Shown here piece after piece: positions 33,202 to 44,160 of a stretch of DNA of 64,000 nt. The notes under the pieces were generated by a model, which had not been told where the DNA came from, did no database searches, and worked only from the letters and a program-made list of their open reading frames with translations. Both the position numbers and the translations under genes were made by a program. Each line of letters begins with the position of its first letter. Positions within the stretch are counted from its first letter, which is position 1. This stretch comes from Echria macrotheca. Its lineage: Eukaryota; Ascomycota; Sordariomycetes; Sordariales; Schizotheciaceae. The DNA lies in the NCBI GenBank assembly GCA_030411725.1, contig MU839837.1, forward strand, positions 1,116,001-1,180,000. Direction: 5' to 3'.

Positions 33202-35442
33202 ATGTCCAACACACCGGTCCGCACCACCTCGGGCGGTCCGACCCGCCGACGACCGTCCGAGTTCCTGCTCCCAGACGGCCGCAAGGTCCTCGTAGCGCTC
33301 CCCGACGACATCGAAGCACTGAGGCAGCGCTACGCAAACAGCCACGACGCCGACCCGCCCATCCAGGTCGAGGTGGTGGTGCACGGGTCGGATGAGCACC
33401 GCGAGTTCCTGCAGCAGACGCGGTCGCACCACGAGACGCGCCGCGCCCAGCTGCGCGAGCGCCACGGGTCCGTCGTCGACGAGATCGACGCCGTGCGCAC
33501 CGAGCTCGACGCCGTCGCCGCGCAGCTGCACCGTCTCGAGGCTGCCGCCGCGGCCGACGGGAAGCTGAATACGAATTTCAGCCGGTTCGGGTTCGATGCG
33601 AAGCTGCGGACTTATGCCGATGATGATGAGGAGGCGGGGAGTGGGACGCCGGCGGCGCTGTCGCGGGCGAGTAGTACCCTTGGCGGCGGCGACTCGTCTA
33701 GTGTGGGCGGGTATGAGAGCATGCGTCTGTTTCGACGGCCGGTTGTGAAGCAGTATTTCCACCGGGGCTTGTTATGGTGTGTCTTTTTCTTTCTTTGGGA
33801 CTGGTGTTCATCGCTGACAACGCAGGCGTTCTGCGGAGGAGACCAAAGTCATGAGCTTCGAGCTCTTTTTCGACTTACTCTACGGTATGTTCTGTCAGAC
33901 ACATCGTTACATCTCGCTAACGAAAAACAGTCGGCATCATCGCCATCAACGGCGACCACGCAGCCGAGGAGGCCAACGGCCCCGGCCTGCTCCGCTTCCT
34001 CATCACCTTCACCATGAGCTGGAAGATCTGGGCCGACGTGCAGCAGCTGGTCAGCTGGTTCGAGACCAACGACATCCTGCAGCGCGTCGAGATTTTGTTT
34101 TTGATCGCCTGCCTCCTCGGCCAGACCAACAACAGCTTGCAGACCTTCAGCAGCCAGCACGACACTTTTACCCAGATGGTCGGCTTCTACCTGACGGCCC
34201 GGCTCTTCATGGCCGTTTACTGCGCCATCACCGCCTACTTCCTGCCGATGGTCAAGGGGATGATGATCTCGCAGATTGTTAATGTGTTGGTCGGTGCCGC
34301 CTTGTGGATCGCCAGCACCGCTCTTGCGCCATCGGTGCCTGATGAGCACTCGACCACCGTGGTTGAGCGGGCTACCTATTTTCTACGTGGCCGCGAGGCG
34401 GAGACGGTCGCGGTTGATGAGAACGGTGAAATCGCACAGAACGGCGGCCGGCTGGCCCTGGTATTCGTCGCGCTCGCCGTCGACTTGTTCGGTTCGTCCG
34501 TCGCCATCGGCTTCTTCCGGTACAGCCTGGCACACACGTCGCCCTTTGCGAAGAAGATCGGCAGCTTCTTTGAGTTCTACCCGGCCGTCAACATCGAGCA
34601 CAAGGTGGAGCGTACCAACGCGTTCGTGGGCCTCGTGTTTGGTTATTCCGTCGTCGGTGTCATCTTCCAGAATGCCGGATCCTTTGCGCTCAACTCCTTC
34701 CTCGGCAAGGCCATCCTCGGACTCACCCAGGCTTTTATCTTCAACTGGCTGTACTTTGAGGTGGACGGGGACAACATCAACATGCACGCCATCCGCCGAC
34801 GGCCTGACTGGGGTATTATTCCTCCTTTTTTTTTCCGCTGTTAAAATCATGCTAACTCGTGCAGCAATGGCCTGGCAATTTGCCCACCTCCCATTCGTCA
34901 TGGCCTACGTCCTCGCCGCCGCCGCCTTGTCCAAGCTGGTCGTAGCCACGGACTGCGTCAACGCGCCCCTCGACGCGCTGACCGACTTCTACCAGCACCG
35001 GTCTTCTGAGTCTGTCTCGATCGGCCTGCGGCTGTACTACTGCGTGGGCTTAGGCATTGCGCTCCTCGGCATGGCAGTCATCGCGCTGTGCCACGAACAC
35101 AAGGTGCCCGTCGCGCTGTGCCGGCTGCCCAAGTGGGCGCGGCTGGCTAATCGGGTTGCCGTCTGTGTTGTCCTGTGCTGTCTTCCCGCCGCCGGGGACC
35201 GGCTCGACTCGCTGCAGCTGGTTGGTGTCACGACGGGGTTGACCACCTGGGTTTTGCTGCTGGAACTATGGGGCATGTCGTGCCGCAGCCAGCCGTTCTT
35301 TGGCATTGGCGCACAGGATGAGCGGTGCGAGTATGTTGCGAAGTGTGGCAGGCGGCGGCTTGAGGGGGCGACCAAGGACGATGGCGAGATTGATATTGTT
35401 GAGCTGGGGAGGGGGGAGAAGACGGCTGTTACGATGAGTTAA
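33202..35442 (+). CDS. Low-temperature-requirement A (LtrA) family membrane protein
   Basis: Predicted 697-residue multi-pass membrane protein, exons 33202-33776, 33826-33884, 33931-34812 and 34865-35442, introns 46-52 nt. The first ~190 residues are cytosolic, with an Arg/Glu-rich helix (RRAQLRERHG). The hallmark LtrA start SFELFFDLLYVG lies at the exon 2/3 junction, followed by about nine membrane helices. Further LtrA-type features are the FFEFYPAVNIEHKVERTNAF loop and YFEVDGDNINMHAIRRR. Start at 33202 sits after a purine-rich AAAGA context. Bacterial LtrA affects growth at low temperature; the fungal function and transported species, if any, are unknown. The third donor is GTATTA, weaker than usual, but restores the frame exactly. 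Confidence 0.9.
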
Positions 35443-35909
35443 GTCATGGGGTAGCGTTGAAGGTTGGTATGGACTTTTAGGTCATCATGCGGTTGGATAT
35501 ACCCGACTTCAGCGTCTGATATACACCGGTACGGGCTTTGTATACGAAGAGGTACGTACTTGAAGCGAGTATGCTTCAATATAAAACATACTAGTACCTT
35601 ATGAACAAAGCATTGACGACGTCTTCCGCCTTTTGTCATTGACTATTCGAAGTGGTGTTGTGTCTGGAGCTAGACTCAGTTTGGCGAACCTCTCTGCCCT
35701 CTCCCAGGCCCGCATGTTGAGCGAATCAGCGAATAAGACTCTCAAGACGAGTCACCTTTGCCTCAGGCCACAGTCACACCATTATCATGCAGTCGAGAAT
35801 TTGTTCAGTCCTGCGAGTATTAATCCTATCTAATTACTCTGATCCTCAGAGAGGGGTTTCAACACTGATCGAACAATTTCATCCCCAGAGAGTGCCAGAA
35901 GCTGCCGCG
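35443..35909. other. Intergenic region upstream of HET gene 1
   Basis: 467 bp between tandem plus-strand genes; no repeat or RNA seen. Confidence 0.4.
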
Positions 35910-37970
35910 ATGACTTCAACACTTTGTCCTGTCTGCATGCAACTATTTTCCAAGGGCATACGATTCGTTCCGTCAAGCTTGGTGGAACTGGCAGGTTTGC
36001 GCTGCTTACGTTGCCGTGCTATACATGCCATCGTCGAAGACACCACCGAATTGCGGTCCGACGATCCCCTGCTGGGGGTTCATATCGAACTGGGCCGTAT
36101 GATGTATGTCGATCTGTATTCTTCGGACGGACAAATGAACAGATGTCATTCGTTCCATGTCTTCAGAACGCGAGGTAGGTACTCACCCGGCGTTACAACA
36201 AACGGGTTCGAAAATTGAATCGTCGATGAATGTGTGTGGCTAAACTGCAGCGCAGAAGACGAAACCGTTGACATTTTCCCCGGAATCGGCGTGGGAAGAG
36301 CCGTGGCCGGAAATGCGGGAGATCAGACCACCATAGACTTCATCAAGGACCGCCTCTTGGAGTGTTCAAGACATTCAAAGTGCGAAAAGCAGCGTGACAG
36401 GCCCTTGCCCACAAGGCTAGTCCGAATCCACCAGGATTCCAGTTCTTTATCATTGGCCGAGACCGCAGGCCAGAGTGGGAGGTACGCTGCCCTCAGCTAC
36501 TGCTGGGGCGACACGGCCCAGATGGTCAAGACCGACCACTCTACTCTCGAACTCCACAAGAGAGAAATCCCCTGGGGCAAGTTGCCCAAGACAATTCAAG
36601 ACGCAATCGACGTTACCCGGGCACTGGGTCTAGAATACATCTGGGTTGATGCCCTGTGTATTATTCAGGGGAGCCAAGACGGCAACAAGGGTGACTGGGA
36701 AACCGAGGCAGCAAAGATGGCCGACTACTACTCCAACGCGCTCGTCACCATCGGAGCATCAAGCGCTGCCTCGGCAGACCAAGGAATTTTTACGCCCCGG
36801 GAAGAATGGCATGCGCCCAAACGCGTAGAAATCAGTGATTGGGATGGGAGATCCTGGGAAGGCTTGCAGCAAAAACAGCTTCTTGCGCAAGAACGACCAA
36901 CAGGAGACCTGATGAGGCTAGGCAGAGGCGACACTGGACCCATCAGCGCCCGCGGCTGGACGTTCCAGGAGAATTCTCTGGCCAGTCGGATGATCCACTT
37001 CACGTCGCTGGGTCTGATGTGGGAATGCAGACAGCACATGACCACCGAAAACGGACATACCCTTGTCCAAGAAGGCGTTACGACCACATCGATCATCCGA
37101 AACCTCCAGGCCAACCCTCCCATAGACGACGCCGGCGACACCTGGGCTAACTTTGTCCTGCTCTACACCGCTCGCACGCTGAGATACCACAGCGACAGGC
37201 TCGCAGCCATCGCCGGCATTGCCTCGTGGCTGAAACAGCATCGTCCAGAGTTCAGACGCTACCAAGCAGGTCTGTGGGAAGACACGATTGCCAACGACTT
37301 GTCATGGATCGTTTTCGACAGCAAATCTTCACACCCGGCTTTCTCGGAATTCCCCTCCTGGTCGTGGACATCGGTCAATGAGAGGGTATGTTTCCTGTTC
37401 CCGCCATCCTCCAGCGTCGTTGGCGAGAAGCTGTGCCACATGGACGCGAACGCGCCGACAAAATCCAGTAGCAATGTTCCTCATCCTCGTCCATCGGAAT
37501 TCGTGTCAGTCACTCAACACGAGTTGTATTTGCGCGCGCCCATGCAGCGCGCGTATCTGGAGCTTGCGCATTCGGCTGCCGGAAGTGATTTTGAACGGCT
37601 CGACTTCAAACTATCCCTCTTCGCAGATCCGCGTGTTGTCGGTGCTGTTGGTGCTACAGGAGTCCAGCCTCCTACGCCCAGGTTTTTCCCGGACTCGCAT
37701 CTCAGGCTGACGGAGATCGTCGAGTTTGACGGGTCCAGGATCGAGGCTGTTCGACGCTCGGAGATCTCGTCGCCGTTCTGTGCCGAGGTATTTCTGCTGT
37801 GGTGCGGCTGGGGCAAGCCGGGTGATTCTAATGCAAGGAGTTATACCGGGGTGGTTCTGAGTAAGGTTGCAAATGGCAGGTATGCTCGAGTGGGAGCGGT
37901 CAGCTGCAGCATACCTTTAGACCAGGAGGGGTTCATATGTGGTTCATGCGAATCAGTCGTGTTAGTCTGA
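35910..37970 (+). CDS. HET-domain protein 1 (heterokaryon incompatibility type)
   Basis: Predicted 662 residues, exons 35910-36178 and 36251-37970. The short first exon carries CPVCMQLF and CLRC pairs, a likely zinc knuckle. The HET domain (PF06985) starts near residue 175 with the classic ALSYCWG. It continues through LPKTIQDAIDVTRALGLEYI and WVDALCIIQ, and DWETEAAKMADYYSNALVTI. The later RGWTFQE block and FPSWSWTS motif are also typical. HET domains, TIR-like in fold, trigger growth arrest or cell death after non-self recognition in fungi. The intron donor is best placed at AG|GTACTC (36179) because the alternative GTAGGT site breaks phase. No partner domain (NACHT, WD, ankyrin) is fused, so the sensing half would be elsewhere. 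Confidence 0.9.
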
Positions 37971-38981
37971 TGAATCTGTCCTCGTAAGGTGTCGATATCG
38001 GAGTGGCTGGGGAAGGCAAGAGGTTTGAGGATGGAGCATCTGAAATGTTTGACAGGCCTTGGGGAAGAATCTGGCGCGGGTTTGAGTGAGGCTTTAGAGA
38101 TTGTTGGTCTGATAATTCGGCTGCAGCGACGTGAATGGTCACAACGGCATCCCAAGCCGTAGGAACAGTCGTGTACGCCACACAGGAAAACTGAGTAAAT
38201 ACCTAGGTACATAGAAGAGAATAGTGCACCAGCGCTGACTGCGGCCCTGGAGACGGCGGTCGAGGCTTGAGGGACCGAGATAGGAACATCACTCCTCCAA
38301 TCCTCTGGTATGTACCTGGTAGTCCTACATTGTGAAGACACCAAGCGAATAAAAGTGAAAGGGGTGGGGGGGACTTGCCTGCGTTTTTGCACCGCTGTAT
38401 TTGGGCTACTCAGGTAGTTGTCGTATAATACGTGGCGAGGACGAGTTTTCTTCTCTTTTCTGTCGACAGCGATCATTTCTCGCCGCCATGGCCACGATGC
38501 AAAGTCCCAGGTTGCCTCTCATGGAAACAAGATTTTTCTTTGCAATAGGTACAGTGTCCCCGACTAAAAATTAGCCCCGGGAATACGCCATAGTGCATAG
38601 TCATTAGTAAAAATTCCCGGCCTCGGCGGATCCGGCACCGGTAATAGCCGCTGCGTACGATTTTTGCTGCAATGCTACCATTTCGGTGGATCGCCCCTTT
38701 TCCGGACCCACACAACAGGCCTGATGCATGGCGAAGTTTCCAGATCCCCGACTTTTGACTTTTTTCCTGACTGCATATAAACGTAATACCACTCATTTTA
38801 CAACTTAATTGTAACCATACCTGACTTTCGTTACATCACTATCGACTCTTCACGATATAATCTCTAATCACTAGCCGAGACAACGACTTCTCTCCCGTTG
38901 AAGGTGCGGGAATATTTGGAACATTAGCACACCACCGAGAAGCATCACGCACCCAGAAAGATCACGAACAGGAAAAAAAAC
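37971..38981. other. Intergenic region
   Basis: About 1 kb between tandem plus-strand genes. It contains a TACCTAGGTA palindrome at 38200-38209. A 107-codon minus frame (38473-38796) has no recognisable motif and is not called. Confidence 0.45.
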
Positions 38982-40016
38982 ATGGACTACCACATCACCA
39001 ACCCCGGCGAGGGAGAATTCGCCGGGCAAGAATTACCCTCCCTCCCGCCGGACCTCACCCGTCCAACACGCGAGACATACACCGCCCACCTCCGCCAGAC
39101 CTCACGGACCTCATTCGACGGCTCGCCGAGACCAACATCCCGTCAAAGGCCTCACTCCGCCTTCTTCCTCCCCCGGAGCGGCTCGCCGTCCCCATCAGCA
39201 TCGCCCTCCCGATCCCAGGCCCGCGCGTCCCAGTCACGACCGATCTCAACTTTTAGCCTGCCAGACCACACACACGCAACCATCCAAAGTCCAGACCCAA
39301 CCCACCACCACCAGGCGCGACACCACCACGACCCACCCCTCCGCGAAGTCCTCTTCCGCGAGCGCAGATCCCTCGACTCGGACCGCTGGGGGTATGATAG
39401 ACAACGCATGCCCTCTCCTTCCCCTTCCCACCGTCGCCCCCGACCAAACTCGGAATTTCTCTCCATCCCGGCGGATCCGTCCCCATCATCATCACCACTC
39501 CACCGCCGCGCAATCTCAGCGGACGACCTCGCCCGTCTCACGACCCAAAAAAACCCATCACACATCCGCAGCTCATCACACCCGCCACCACTTGGTCCCC
39601 GTCGTTGCTTACCATGGACACAAAACCTCCCCGCCACCAATACAACGACAACAACATCGGGAACAAACACACCACTATCACCTCTCTCGCCAATATCCTT
39701 CGAGATAGTAGACACATCACACATCACCACTTCCCAGCCGAAAAAGTTTGTAGAGATGGTTCCCATTCCCGTTCTCAACGATGATGATGTGGATCGGTTG
39801 CCTGGGATGATAGGAAGGGGAAGGGATGGTGGTGGGGAGAAAGGGGGAGGTGAGGGGGGGGAGGTAGGAAGAGGAGGGTTAAAGGGGTGCTGTGGACTGT
39901 GTGAGCTGGGCACGGCCAAGGCTGTGGGGGGCACGGTGGCGGCTTGGATTACGGGGACGGTTTTGCCTGTTGGGTTTGTTTTGGTTCGGGAATGTTTGGC
40001 TAGGGGATGTCGGTGA
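38982..40016 (+). CDS. Hypothetical Ser/Pro/His-rich protein with C-terminal membrane segment
   Basis: Predicted 344-residue single-exon protein of unknown function. The first ~250 residues are low complexity, rich in Ser, Pro, Arg and His, with repeated SPSPS, RPxS and HHHxxRHHH patches and likely unstructured. A Gly-rich stretch (residues ~275-300) precedes CCGLCELG and a hydrophobic segment (VGGTVAAWITGTVLPVGFVL), which suggests tail-anchoring in a membrane. The start at 38982 has a good A-rich context (AAAAACATGG). A 354-codon frame exists on the other strand (39152-40216), but it lacks membrane or domain features and comes from the same biased composition. No homologue recognised. Confidence 0.6.
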   Translation: MDYHITNPGEGEFAGQELPSLPPDLTRPTRETYTAHLRQTSRTSFDGSPRPTSRQRPHSAFFLPRSGSPSPSASPSRSQARASQSRPISTFSLPDHTHATIQSPDPTHHHQARHHHDPPLREVLFRERRSLDSDRWGYDRQRMPSPSPSHRRPRPNSEFLSIPADPSPSSSPLHRRAISADDLARLTTQKNPSHIRSSSHPPPLGPRRCLPWTQNLPATNTTTTTSGTNTPLSPLSPISFEIVDTSHITTSQPKKFVEMVPIPVLNDDDVDRLPGMIGRGRDGGGEKGGGEGGEVGRGGLKGCCGLCELGTAKAVGGTVAAWITGTVLPVGFVLVRECLARGCR

Positions 40017-40674
40017 TCTTTTTTTATGAATACTTTGTGAAGGGGGGGTGTATAAGGGGGTGAGTGGTTGTTGTTTATTAGTAATGTTTGGTGAAGTGGG
40101 AGGCGGTGGTACCGGGATTGTACTAGACTGCGATGGTGGGTTGGTTGGTTGGTCAACTGCTCGGGGTGGACTTGACGAAGTTGTCGGGTTTTGGTACAAA
40201 CATAAGGTAGGTACATGTATGTGCAAATGTACGTGTGGGTACATTGAGAGATTAATCATGGCATTTGTTGGGGAGATGTCCCATTGATACAGAGCTACCT
40301 GGTAACCTGTCGCGTTTCCTCTTACTGGTTGCGTAGGTATGGGTTATTGTCGAGAGTGGGAAACAATTAGAGCCGTCGACGTTGGAACTTGGAAGCCGAG
40401 TTTCTCCACTGCAAGGAAATGTCGTGACAGTATTACGGAAGTTAGCCAAGTTTCGGAAATGGTGTATACCAGACCTAGGGGTGTCGCAAGATAGCACATA
40501 CTAACTGCACATTGCCGTGCAAGGTGGTTTACCCTTTACGTGGGTGTTGCAAGGTTTCTTTTTTCGTGTGTGTGTGTGTGTGTGTGTGGCCAGTCACGGT
40601 AACGACAAATGCCAGAACCCGGACTAACATAGGTAATGAAATTGAAATGAGAACAGGCCAAAGCAACAATAGTC
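40017..40674. other. Intergenic region between convergent genes, with a GT microsatellite
   Basis: About 660 bp between convergent genes. A (GT)n tract of about 11 units lies near 40566-40588. Otherwise no structure seen. Confidence 0.45.
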
Positions 40675-43023
40675 TTATAAGATATGCAAAGCATTCCGGG
40701 GCGTGACGCAGTGAACCAGCAATGGAGGGGATTCAGCTTCCATCATAGCTGCCCAGTAGATTGTCGTTCTCAGGGATGCCCTGCCGATCCTCTCGCAGTA
40801 CGTGCCGGCGCCCGGGTCCCTCCGGTTCCCCTCTGTATTTGTTGTGCCGCTTGTGCAATGTCGTAAGACGATAAAGAACAGTGACTCGGTCGTCCGCGCC
40901 GTGAGGACAACGACCAAGTTGTCCTCTCTCGCAGGCTCCTCAACTGAGAACCTGATGCGCATATCGAGAACATCCCCAAGTGTTTTATGGCTGGTCACCC
41001 ATCGAACCTTGTTGGAGAGCACATCGTAACGACATCTAAGTGGGTTGACCTGGAGATATCCGTCCAGCGTAAGCCCCCACTGTTGCTCCGAGCCCTGGGG
41101 CGGCGGTTTTGTCAATCGAAGGTTCGGCCCTACCAGGGATTGATGCTCAGACAAGAAAACCTGCCTCGGCTTTTCTGGTCCAACAGTCATCGAGATGTCC
41201 ATGGGGGACGATTCAGCACGGCTTGTAATCACCAAGAAGCCGCGCCAACCGGCCCATGTCCACGACGGAAACGTGCGGATTCGGAACGCGTGCGGCCCGA
41301 TACCGATGTGCGACCAGCTGGAGAGAGCCCAAGCGAGGTCTTGCATGTCGCGCCTTTGTCGAGCGTCGGGGAAGCTGATCACAGCGTCGGACACGAGGCG
41401 GTGGTGCGAGAAGCCGGGGGGTACCACCAGACCTACCACCGTGGGCACTTCGTGTGCAGCTAGGATGCCGGCAAAGGCATTCAGTACATCGGCTTCGTAC
41501 GTCAGCTCTCTGTGGCTGTAGCTGCGAATGTGTCCTAGTACGCGGTCGTAGCGGGTCTCGAGCTGGAGGGAAGCGGCGAGCCGAAATGGGTTCCTAGTCC
41601 TCGACGACAAGCTCATGCCATTATTGAAAACACCAGACCGCAGAAACGCCTGCTGATAGCGCTTCGATGGGATGTGTAGGTTACCCGGCGGCAATCGAAA
41701 CGACTCTTGGGCTGTCATGCCACCACACTCGTAGTAGACCTGGTCGGGGAGAAACACGACACGGCGGCGCGACAGGACACCCTCCTGGTACGTCCATCCC
41801 CTACACCACCACTTGGTCCCCTGGATGCGTTCAAAGGGGTCGTTGGGCACGGCGAGAAGAGTCTGTCCTTTAAAAATAACCTGAGGGCGCGTTTCCCGCG
41901 GCCTGCCCACGCCGGCCAAGCCGTGCCCTGCGTCGCTGCCAGCTGCCGCAATGATAGTGAGCTGGGCCTGTCGATAGATGTCGTGCATGTGGGCAATCTG
42001 CTCGTGCTTCTGGGTTGCGTTGGCCTGATTGATGCAGTAACGGTCAACCCAGAGGTAGCGAAAGCCAAGCTGCTGTGTGACGGCAACGGCATCCTCCACC
42101 ACCCTTGGCCACTTTTCATTAACGATCGTATCCGCACTAACACCCCATACGTAGCTGAGTGCTACGTAATTTGTGCTAAGCGATCCCTCGACGACTTGCC
42201 GCGCCTCGCAATCAATAAGGCGAAACCCAGTTAACCTCCGCCTCTGTCTCCTCTCCTTGGGCTTTGGGCATCCTGGACTGTCATGGTTCTTGACGCAGAA
42301 AGAGATGCATTCTCGGAGCCACTGCAAGTTGACCATTGGCTCAACGTGGCGGGCGGAAATGGCGTCAGGTGATGAAGTCTGATCACGAAAGATGGCATGG
42401 CGGACAAAACGGGCCTGGGGATGGAATCCCATGCGGCATCTCTGGCGGTGGTCTGCCGGGACGACAGCCAGGATGCTGGACTGCGGTCCGCGGCTCTTGG
42501 TCGGGAAATGGCATGGCTCTAAGTGGACAAATGGTAATGCCCACAAGGAAGGATAGGCTCGCAGCTCGAATCGGCCGTCGGTGCTGTCTTGGTCTGGGGC
42601 GCGCTGTCGCATCTCCCACAGGAAGCGACACATGGAACAGGACAGGTCAGGCGCTTCCGCAAATCGACTGCCCAGCTCTGCCACCAATAGTCCCGGGAAT
42701 ACCTTGTCGAGGCTTTGCGCCCGCACACCCGGGTCGCCCACCATGAAGGGAAACGCCTTCTTCCAGTCTCGGAGACCCAGTGTGATGTCCCAGTTGTTGC
42801 TGAAAAAGGCGTCGGCCTCGGAAAATGCCTGCTGCAGATCTAGATTCTCGCAGTCATTGCAGAGGCCATGATGCCGTTGATCTCTGCGTTTGCCCTCATC
42901 TACCCCGCTTCTGTAGGTTGGATTTTTGAGCCTGGCAACGCGGGTTCGCTTGGAAGGTGGTGCCGACGAATCTTTCGTCGCTGAGTTCCCGCGGCCATCT
43001 CGACGCCGTTTGGGACGCGTCAT
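40675..43023 (-). CDS. HET-domain protein 2
   Basis: Predicted 782-residue single-exon protein. Start chosen at 43023 (MTRPKRRRDGRG), giving a basic, probably nuclear-targeting N-terminus. The frame stays open upstream to 43281, but that part runs into the left arm of a MITE-like repeat and is unlikely to be translated. Residues ~60-170 carry CNDCENLDL and SCSMCRF pairs typical of the N-terminus of large HET proteins. The HET core includes YVALSYVWG, VVEDAVAVTQQLGFRYLWVD and YCINQANATQKHEQIAHMHD, then IYRQAQLTIIAAAG. A later RGWTYQEGVLSRRR motif and SWTWAGWRG complete the family pattern. Role as for other HET proteins, incompatibility-type cell death, inferred from family. Confidence 0.9.
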   Translation of the reverse strand: MTRPKRRRDGRGNSATKDSSAPPSKRTRVARLKNPTYRSGVDEGKRRDQRHHGLCNDCENLDLQQAFSEADAFFSNNWDITLGLRDWKKAFPFMVGDPGVRAQSLDKVFPGLLVAELGSRFAEAPDLSCSMCRFLWEMRQRAPDQDSTDGRFELRAYPSLWALPFVHLEPCHFPTKSRGPQSSILAVVPADHRQRCRMGFHPQARFVRHAIFRDQTSSPDAISARHVEPMVNLQWLRECISFCVKNHDSPGCPKPKERRQRRRLTGFRLIDCEARQVVEGSLSTNYVALSYVWGVSADTIVNEKWPRVVEDAVAVTQQLGFRYLWVDRYCINQANATQKHEQIAHMHDIYRQAQLTIIAAAGSDAGHGLAGVGRPRETRPQVIFKGQTLLAVPNDPFERIQGTKWWCRGWTYQEGVLSRRRVVFLPDQVYYECGGMTAQESFRLPPGNLHIPSKRYQQAFLRSGVFNNGMSLSSRTRNPFRLAASLQLETRYDRVLGHIRSYSHRELTYEADVLNAFAGILAAHEVPTVVGLVVPPGFSHHRLVSDAVISFPDARQRRDMQDLAWALSSWSHIGIGPHAFRIRTFPSWTWAGWRGFLVITSRAESSPMDISMTVGPEKPRQVFLSEHQSLVGPNLRLTKPPPQGSEQQWGLTLDGYLQVNPLRCRYDVLSNKVRWVTSHKTLGDVLDMRIRFSVEEPAREDNLVVVLTARTTESLFFIVLRHCTSGTTNTEGNRRDPGAGTYCERIGRASLRTTIYWAAMMEAESPPLLVHCVTPRNALHIL

Positions 43024-44160
43024 GTCGTCGAAGTTGGTTGAAAAGATGCTTGGCAGGGGCAGCGCCGAGGAAGTATACCTAACTGGGTGGGATGATGTTC
43101 GGTGTTTGGGTGCTGCCTGGCTGCCTGGACGTTGCTTGTTAACGTTAGTTGCGGACCGATAACGCCTTATCGTGTTCGCCTGGTGATCCTTCACCTTTCC
43201 AAAGGCATCTGATTGGCGTGCACCCCTTTCACTCCGGGGGGTGCATCCCCTACGCAAGGTCTCACCCACTACCTTACCCATATACTTTTGGGAGCCTTTC
43301 CAAATAGTAGACTTGCAATACGCTTATCTATAAAGATTTTTTGGTCTTATAACGGAAAGCTGATTGACGGAAAGATAAAAGGTCCTAGTTGTGGCTTATA
43401 CGCCATGACCTTGGACGCGCGTTTGGACGAGAGAGGTATACTACGCCTTATTTCGGGCAAACCCAAGATTGGGAACCGGGTGAATGGATTTAAAGCCTCT
43501 TACTTATGGCCTTCTTATACTTTGTCGTTTCCCACAACATTATATCTGAAGATTTGCTCGAAAATGTATCATAGGGGATGCGTACGGAGCAAAAAGGGGG
43601 TACACCCTATCAGATGCCTTCCCAAAGGTTCGGGAGGCTAATGCAGTGACTGTCTTCCCTCCTGGTAGCATTTTTATATAGGCATCCATTTATGTAGGAG
43701 CACTAGTACCTATACATTCATTTCAACGATCTCGGCAGGTACCTAGGTACTTAACAATCAATGTCAGGCCCCAAGCCCAACAAGCCACTCAAACCGACCC
43801 CAAAGCTCTAACAGTAGCAAATGTCACACCCGCCATAATCCTTCCTCTAATCCCGATCCGAGGAATCCTTGACTCAAAGGCCGTCACTGTTTGCGTGACC
43901 GTGACGGTCTGCCGAGGCAGGGAGATGCATGATTGCCAGCTTTCGAGAGTCGAGAATAGGCAGTTAGTTCGTGTTTCTTTGGTTCTATGGTTTAGTGACT
44001 CAAGGGGGGGTTGCAAAGCTGGGTAATACTTGGCGAGAAGAGTCCTGGCATTTTGGACGTCGTTACTCTCGATGTATTTATTTCCTTTTTTTGCCTGCTG
44101 AAGCCATCGGTTCCACAGGGTTTGGAATTGGTAGTAGTAGTAGTAGCAGTAGTCTTGGCA
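43024..44160. other. Intergenic region with MITE-like element and a Thr-rich gene fragment
   Basis: It holds a 435-bp inverted-repeat element (43194-43628), a TACCTAGGTA palindrome at 43740-43749, and a minus-strand fragment near 43860-43925. The fragment encodes LPRQTVTVTQTVT and shares a 22-bp identical block with the Thr-rich gene at 48.2-48.8 kb. No intact gene. Confidence 0.5.
43194..43628. mobile_element. MITE-like element with long imperfect terminal inverted repeats
   Basis: The left arm (43194-43256) and the reverse complement of the right arm (43571-43628) align over about 55-60 bp. Shared blocks are AAGGCATCTGAT, a GTG(C/T)ACCCC block, CTCCG and GCATCCCCTA. The left arm also has an internal GTGCACCCC / GGGGGGTGC hairpin. 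The interior is non-coding. Size, arms and absence of a transposase fit a non-autonomous DNA transposon; the superfamily and target-site duplication cannot be fixed by eye. Confidence 0.65.

Noticed and set aside
38473..38796. 107-codon minus frame in an intergenic gap
   Set aside because: No recognisable motif or splice partner; left unannotated.
39152..40216. 354-codon minus frame
   Set aside because: Opposite strand of the Ser/Pro/His-rich gene; no membrane segment, signal or motif, and a poorer start context.
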